Part shown: piece after piece, positions 57,971 to 64,000 of the stretch
How positions within the stretch are numbered: the stretch's first letter is position 1
Layout of the letters: each line of letters opens with the position of its first letter
Source: Rostrohypoxylon terebratum
Taxonomy: Eukaryota; Ascomycota; Sordariomycetes; Xylariales; Hypoxylaceae
NCBI GenBank assembly: GCA_022497145.1
Contig: MU385869.1
Span: 1-64,000 of the forward strand
Direction of reading: 5' to 3'
Length of the DNA stretch: 64,000 nt
Notes under the pieces: generated by a model
Databases searched by the model: none
Told to the model about the DNA's origin: nothing
Seen by the model: only the letters and a program-made list of their open reading frames with translations
Translations under genes and position numbers: made by a program

Positions 57971-59820
57971 TCTTCATCGTCCCTTGACAGTTAACTAAAT
58001 ACTGCAAGACAGGTGGATATTTATGATCAATTGGCCCTTTCCAAGTCTCGACTTTCTTCTAGTTCATACCTACCATAAGGCAAGATCTTAGGTTAGTAGC
58101 TGAGCATTTTTGTGTAAATCTGCACCTAGGATTTAGGTTAGGTTGCATAAAATCTATGACATAGTTGGAAAAAATATTTGTTCAACTACTTAAATGGGTT
58201 GAGAAATGGGTTGAGTCTGGTGACATCCGGTGACATCTAACCTACCTAGTAGTGCATACCCAATCGCTTTTTTTTTGAAAAAGAATTTAGATAATTTTTG
58301 ACCTATTTGCTCTCCGAGCTCTTCCAACTTTTAACGACCATTCTCTGTCATTGCGACGATATAAATTTCTAATCCTGGAGGAGTAGAAAGATACCTTATT
58401 ATTAAGGGTAGACGAAAGGGACCCTAAATCCGAGCACTCACTCTATCTACCCTCTGATGTGCCAAGAGTTTATTCCGCCATCATAACGTCAATATTACCA
58501 GGTATAAAGGATCACTTTAGTGTCTATTAGTTAGCGAGACATTCTGAGGCTGAAGTATGAAGAAGTATTGAATTGATCTATTCGAAGAGCTCGATTTTCA
58601 ACGATGGAGGTAGGATGTAGCACAAATTGAGCGATGAGTTGCTTATGGGCATCTCCTTGAACTACTCTAGATCAGAAATAATTAATAGCATCCTATTTCA
58701 GCATCGGCGGCTTGTCTTTTGGAGAAAGACGCACATACACATACACATATATGAGATGGCAAAGACGAAAGAATTTTCACAAGGGCCGCTTATATAGACT
58801 ATTCTAGAAAAAGTAGGTAAGAACTAGTAATGATGATTTCCTTGATACTTCCACGTCAGTCGTACGACAGGAGCGCCGGTGTAAAAAGGAGCGAATAGGA
58901 GAGTTGCAACCTGACTCGTTAGAACTGGGTAACATAGGTTCACATATGATAATTCTCGGCAAAGATGCTGTACTAGTGGATCTATCTGGTACGCAAGAGG
59001 AAAGTGCGCACAGCACTGTGTGAGGTATATCTTGATGTGTTCTCCAGAAAAGCTGTCTGAGCTCATGATCTAAAGGGGCGATGCTTCGAGTGTGCAGCTG
59101 GCTTAGGTGGTATCATGGATGCCCGTAATCAGAGGTGGCGCTGAAAAGATCACTATCTTGACCATGATTATCGTGTTGAGGTAGCCGCGAAGTTCTATAT
59201 GTAATTTGACATAGTAGATAGTTATTAGCAAGTTTGTAAGAAGGTAAAATTAGTTGCTTTTCGGCTCATAGAATAAGAATACATCTTGATAGTTGATTGC
59301 AAAGAATTTCTAGGTACTTTCATTCATCTGAAAAAACGTCCTTAAAAATGTCGTTTATCCATACGCGAGCTGCGCATCATGGTAATCGTACCCAGTACGT
59401 GAGGAAAGGGGTCATTTGATAGATACCTACCTAGATATGTATGTGAAGACATGAAATGTGTGATTACAAAAGCGCGTTTCTCAAAAACTCAAAAAGGGCT
59501 AGAATGGTAACATCGTACACGGCAATTCTATTATGACGATTGTGATATCTTCATCGGGTTATCAGCATCTAAGCTCAGTGGGTTTACTTCATGATCATCG
59601 ACAAGGTCTGTCACATAAACGTCCGTGGCAACCAGGCACACACCACTCAAAGCAACTTATTTCCGTTTAATGGCAGAGCTATCTAGTATATCAGTAATGG
59701 TTGGTTGACAACTGAATCAAGTTTTCACTGGGCTACGAGGCATTATCAAATAGTTACTATCGCAGTAGTATACGTTGAATCAATTACCAGCTTAGCTGCA
59801 CGTGAAGGCATCTTACAGCC
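57971..59820. other. AT-rich gene-poor region
   Basis: About 1.9 kb with only short frames. The minus-strand ATG frame at 58824-59066 (80 codons, ending VVRLTWKYQGNHHY) is mildly protein-like but unrecognised and could be another relic. Confidence 0.4.
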
Positions 59821-60318
59821 ATGTGTATGTGGAGGAGAGTCTATTTCAGCTGCCAACATGAAGACACTAATGTCACCCCGCCACGGACCGTCAAGGCCTG
59901 CCCCTGGGCCATCCTTAGAGGATCAATATTAGAGCCGGTTCATTGTCCAGAAGAAAAACGAGCGCTATCAGCCGCCTTTGACTTCCAGGACGCCCTAATG
60001 CGCGACAAGCCATGTCTCCCCTGCCAACAGATGCAAGTCAAGAAGCGCCTCGACGAAGAATGGCATACATATGCCCTTGAGCATCTATGGAAGGCGTCCG
60101 ATAAAGAGATGGTGGGATATGTGACGTCTCGCCAGGAAATGTTTGCTGCCAATCACTTCACGTTCTGGCCGGAGCTGCAGACACTTTTTATGAAAAAGGC
60201 TCGGGAGGACATGAAGGACAAGCCGTACATATATGGAGAGGAGTATGTGGGGGAGCTCAAAGAAGAGGATAAATGGCCTGGAAACTCTACAAAAAATGGT
60301 GTCAGTTTCCTGAAGTAA
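59821..60318 (+). CDS. Small Cys/His-containing protein of unknown function
   Basis: An ATG-started single exon of 165 residues. The opening MCMWRRVYFSCQHEDTN, the later VKACPW and EPVHCPEEKRA, and the CLPCQQMQVKKR pair give a Cys/His pattern. Many small fungal proteins beginning MC..W/Y....C.H share this pattern, possibly metal-binding. The rest is charged and helical (EEWHTYALEHLWKASDKEM, KARED). There is no signal peptide. Function unknown; the single, fairly long frame with balanced composition supports coding. Confidence 0.5.
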   Translation: MCMWRRVYFSCQHEDTNVTPPRTVKACPWAILRGSILEPVHCPEEKRALSAAFDFQDALMRDKPCLPCQQMQVKKRLDEEWHTYALEHLWKASDKEMVGYVTSRQEMFAANHFTFWPELQTLFMKKAREDMKDKPYIYGEEYVGELKEEDKWPGNSTKNGVSFLK

Positions 60319-60597
60319 GCAGAGTATTTTGGAAGCGAAGACAGTGGGTTGAGGGTGGTGTCATGGGTGTTCAGATGCCTGCTTGCTTTCCGGAAAACAA
60401 GGAACTAGCGTCCATATGAGTTCCAAGGGCTTACGAATGTGTTATTTATAACGAAATTATGCGATGAGTTATGATGCTTCCTTTAGCTGTGCACAGAGCG
60501 GGATGATATTTATATACCCAGGTTCCAGATAATCCTGCTCATTATTCAGAACGTCGACGTGGCTCTTACAAGCCACAGGCAAGCTAATACTCCATGT

Positions 60598-62396
60598 TCA
60601 TGACTCACGCTGTGTCAGCTCTTGTATCCCCGTCTTCGTCTCCGTGTGCTCGGTGCTGAGGCGTTTATGCTTTATGAAAACGCTCGCGACCATGGCCACG
60701 CCAGCCACTGCAGTGTACATGATAAACATGTTCCTAATACTCCATGCAAAAGCATCTTGTACTGCGAGACGCTGGGAAGCATCTTGGATAGTCTGGATTA
60801 TTTCCACATTCGCCGCGGCTTGGTCGCCTGATAGAGCGTTGAGAAGGGAGTCGCTAAGACCGGCGGCTACGAGAGATGGCTGACGAGAAGCCATGCTATT
60901 CTGGAACATGACACCACCGAGCACGATAGATAGCGCCGTGGCAAGATTGCGGGTAAACCCCAAAGCAGCTGTTGCTGACGCAGTATCGGCTTGCTTCGCC
61001 GTGTTTTGGATGACAAGTACGGGAGCTTGGAACAGGAGCGCAGGGCCGAGACCGCCGACGATTTCCAGTCCGATGATCTTAGCCGTGGATGTATCAATGC
61101 CAAACGTAATGTACAGACCTGTGCCTAAGGTCATGAGCACTACTCCAGCCCATATGATTTCTCGATAGCGGCCTGTTCGATGGATCAATATGCCAACAGA
61201 TATGTCTACGGCTGCCTCGGTAATCATCATAGGGATGATCAGAAGACCGCTATGAAACGGAAAGGCTTGCTTCACACTTTGGAAGTATAGCGGCAAGTAG
61301 TATTCTACGCCTATCGAGACCATGCTATGCATGAAGGCGAGAACGAAGGTCGCATTGTTGGAGCAGTTTTGGAATATGCTTAGCGGCATCAGGGGGTATT
61401 TAGCAAGACGCTTTTCACTAAACAGGAAGAAGCCAATCATCGCCGCTCCAAACGCGATCAAGCAAATGACCTTCGGGCTATTCCAGGGAAATATTGCGCC
61501 GCCGAAATCCAGGCCGAGAAGAAGCAGAATAGTAACCGCAAGGATTGAGAATGTGCCGAACCAATCGATAGCTCGTATGCCTTCACCCAACTTCGTACGT
61601 GGATTGTGCACATCCAGAAGAAGTAGCAAGAGCATGAACGCGAGCCCGCACACGGGAAGATTGATCCAAAAGCACCAGCGCCAGCTCGCAAGCTCTGTCA
61701 ACGCGCCGCCCACCAGCGGACCAGCCGACGCGGCAACCGCCCACACCAACCCCAAGAGGCCGAAGTACAGCGAGCGGCGGCGCGGGCTAAACAGATCCGA
61801 GATGGTAATAGTAACAAGCTGCATAAGCGCGCCACCGGCGGCTCCCTGCAGAGCGCGCGCGGCAATCAGCATCTGCATGGACGAGCTTAGGGCCGCGATC
61901 ACACTGGCCACGGCGAAGATGCCGACGGCGCTTAGTAGGGCCGGTTTGCGGCCCCATATGTCGCTGCATTTGGCCCAGATGGGCCCCGCGGCGGCGTTGG
62001 CAAGGAGGTACGCGCCGCCGATCCAGATGTAGCCGGATGCGGAGTGCAGGGAGGCGGAGATGGTGGGGATGGATGTTGCGACGATAGTTTGGTCTAGGGC
62101 TGCTACGAAGAGGACTAGCTGGAGGGTTTGTTAGTTATTTGGAGGTTGATTATCGGGAATTTAGTTAGGAGAGAGAGGAGGGAGTGGTGATGTACGTAGA
62201 GCGAGGTTAAGATGGAATAGATACGGAGCTTCGTGCGAATTGGGGGGCTTTCGAGGACATCTAGGGGCTCTAGGGGCTCGATTGCTTGGTCGCTAGGGGC
62301 TTTAGGGGCTTCCGGGGATGTCTCAGCTCGCTTTACTGGAACGCTCGAGGGTTTAGCGCCCGCTGGCTCGGGGTTGGGGGTTGTGATATCGTCCAT
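60598..62396 (-). CDS. MFS multidrug/toxin exporter, DHA2 (14-TMS) type
   Basis: Two exons, 62396-62196 and 62118-60598 (intron 62119-62195), giving 573 residues. The N-terminus is a 60-residue Pro/Glu-rich cytosolic segment. Splicing joins SILTSLY to LVLFVAALDQTIVATSIPTI, the LDxTIV motif of TM1 in DHA2 drug:H+ antiporters. Motif A-like SDIWGRKP follows in the TM2-3 loop, then RALQGAAGGALMQL. About 14 hydrophobic segments follow. The C-terminal tail is short and charged. Family members expel toxic metabolites or antifungals across the plasma membrane. No biosynthetic gene cluster is seen next to it. The cargo is unknown. The start is the ATG at 62396; the frame upstream lacks another. Confidence 0.9.
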
Positions 62397-63182
62397 TGTC
62401 GTTTGCACGACTTCAGCTAAATCGCTTCCTTTATTTTAAGAAAAAAAAAGAACAAGATTTATGTTGAGTTTTCGTTAAGTTTTTTAAAGCAAAATATCAA
62501 GTAAAAGTTTAGATGAGAAATATTGTTGAAGTTGGTGTTCGAAAGATCAGCTCAAAAAAACTCACGATCTCCAGGGCTAGGTATACGACTTCAAATCTAC
62601 ATCACCACGCCCTTGTGTCACGTGAATACGGCCTTCCGAAACACGAAACACATGCGGGATCCCGGGCACGGCATATCTAATATGTTGTGTAATGATACGG
62701 CATTTTTTATGTTACCTCTGAGCGGCCAGTCTCTGTGCGGAAATGTCGAGAAGAGTGTAGATGAGGATAAACTAACAAGAGCGCAAAATAGCTCAACAGT
62801 CGAACTATTTGCTACCAACTAAGGTTCGTCATGTGTCGAGCAACAAAGGTTGAAGGATTTGGAAGTTTCCACGGCAGTGTCTTCAAAATACGCTTACACC
62901 CCCCTTGGATGTAGTGATCTACTAGATGGATAGGTGGCGCTCATGCACGGACCGAGTTGATGATCGGGCTTCTTCAGGCATATTTATGCCCCCTGAAAGT
63001 GCTGAAAGTGCTGAAAGCTTGCTATTTTCACATTTTATAGCGCATACATCGCATACATTAGTGAGATTCATATTTTTCTGTTCATTGAAATGAATGACAT
63101 GCCGGGACCTTCCTAGACATTAACTCTCCAAGATGGGGTCCGCTCGTACAATATGAGCATCTTTCCCAGATGTCGAACTACG
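62397..63182. other. Intergenic, no gene seen
   Basis: Promoter of the exporter and 3' flank of the HET-like gene. Contains a 10-bp tandem (AAAGTGCTGA, about three units near 62995-63020) and GCATACATC/GCATACATT. No gene is supported. Confidence 0.4.
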
Positions 63183-64000
63183 TCAAATGATTGAAAACTC
63201 TTCTTCCGGGACCTTGTCAAACACCTGCGGCTCATCGCCTCCAGCCTCACCTTGGTACTCGAACCAACCACAACGGACAAGTACTTTACCCTGGCCCTTT
63301 TGAATCCGTCGAAGCAGTATACCTCTAGCTCCGAATGCTTTGAAGTCTTTGTAATAGTGGGCGTAGATAGGCCAAGCACAATACGTATCGCTCCCACTCC
63401 CTTCATCCTTCCCTTTCCCGATAGCACGGTCCAGCTCATCCCGACAGTCCCATTTCACGTAACCGTTACCAAGCCCCTCCAGGCGCAGCACCAAGGGATC
63501 TGCCTCGGAACTTGGAGTTTCCACTGTCACGGGAATCAGACGGCCGCAAGCTTGTACGCTACCCGCGGTAACGACTCCAATAGCGCCGCATTCTTCGGCT
63601 GTAACGAAACGTGCCTTTGCTACCGGAGAAAGGAAAATATCCTCCGGCAACATGTTTGTCGAAACAATACCGGGATTCGTAGAAACAGGGAACTGGAAGT
63701 TCACTCTTCCCGGAGCGCTCAGCCATGACCATGTTGGGAAACGGTCCGCGGTCTTGTCTCGGTGAGGAAGATTCAGTCCGTTCTCGATATCAAAGTGCCA
63801 AGCAAGCTGCTCCACGAGGTCTGCAGACCAACATGCGTGAGCATACGACAACGAGTTGATGAGATCAGCAGCCCCGGGTGCGGCTAGCGGAGGTACACAC
63901 TCGGCTATGCCGGAAACCGTAGCAGCGATCTCTTTTGACGTTCGTCCGCCAACTTTGCTACATGTCGGGATAATGTGTGTCCACATCGCAGCCAGGCATT
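63183..64000 (-). CDS. 3' portion of a HET-like (heterokaryon incompatibility) protein, truncated by the window
   Basis: The reading frame is open through position 64000 and continues outside the window. About 272 C-terminal residues are visible. The motif FPTWSWLSAPGRVNF corresponds to the conserved PSWSWAS region that follows the HET domain core in this family. Just before it, LVEQLAWHFDIENG fits the usual xLLW...-type segment. The HET domain proper would lie to the right. The tail (VLVRCGWFEYQGE) is typical of HET-protein C-termini. HET proteins trigger programmed cell death in non-self fusion. The local ATG at 63986 is probably internal. Confidence 0.7.
   Translation of the reverse strand, partial: CLAAMWTHIIPTCSKVGGRTSKEIAATVSGIAECVPPLAAPGAADLINSLSYAHACWSADLVEQLAWHFDIENGLNLPHRDKTADRFPTWSWLSAPGRVNFQFPVSTNPGIVSTNMLPEDIFLSPVAKARFVTAEECGAIGVVTAGSVQACGRLIPVTVETPSSEADPLVLRLEGLGNGYVKWDCRDELDRAIGKGKDEGSGSDTYCAWPIYAHYYKDFKAFGARGILLRRIQKGQGKVLVRCGWFEYQGEAGGDEPQVFDKVPEEEFSII

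Overview
This is nuclear DNA of a filamentous ascomycete, most likely a Sordariomycete; a xylarialean relative is possible but not proven. The evidence is genes split by 50-120 bp GT-AG introns, no operons, and fungus-restricted families: a rhodopsin-fold/PTH11-type membrane protein, a DUF2985 protein, a BYS1-domain protein, a C-terminal piece that resembles a HET (heterokaryon incompatibility) protein, and a STAND-type N-terminal domain. Intergenic DNA is also studded with short CCTAGGTACC-like palindromes. All exon junctions were worked out by eye from splice signals and frame; none is confirmed by transcripts.

Left part (1-16.2 kb): a CYP504-like cytochrome P450 (-), a SET-domain protein with a signal peptide (-), a Dcr2-type metallophosphoesterase (+), a short-chain dehydrogenase (+), a second SET protein (-), and a secreted protein built of degenerate VHVTLPP-type repeats (+). 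Two small uncertain ORFs (11.9-12.4 and 15.9-16.2 kb) are also listed. From 16.2 to 21.6 kb the DNA is gene-poor, with one possible retrotransposon gag relic.

Middle (21.6-46.5 kb): this part is mostly housekeeping and conserved genes. They are thymidylate kinase (-) with an unusual N-terminal extension, a KEN-box protein (-), a 4-TM protein (-), a long disordered DPW/FGDF-motif protein (-) that looks like a clathrin-adaptor accessory factor, the Fe-S scaffold ATPase Cfd1/NUBP2 (+) and S-adenosylmethionine decarboxylase (+). A 329-bp MITE with 71-bp perfect terminal inverted repeats and a TA duplication lies between thymidylate kinase and the KEN-box gene. A PD-(D/E)XK-like protein and a STAND-N-terminal/ankyrin-like protein sit side by side at 30-35 kb.

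Right part (46.5-64 kb): a lipocalin-like protein (+), a five-exon DUF2985 membrane protein with a 9-nt microexon (-), a sterol 3-beta-glucosyltransferase (+), a BYS1-domain secreted protein with a 13-nt microexon (-), a seven-exon rhodopsin-fold receptor-like protein (-), a decayed ORF next to it, a Cys-rich small protein (+), a DHA2-type MFS exporter (-), and the 3' part of a HET-like gene running off the right edge.

No rRNA, tRNA or CRISPR was recognised, and the genes do not form a recognisable metabolic cluster. The points most worth following are the MITE, the two microexons, the secreted SET protein, the VHVTLPP repeat protein, the DPW/FGDF protein and the nuclease-like/STAND-like pair.
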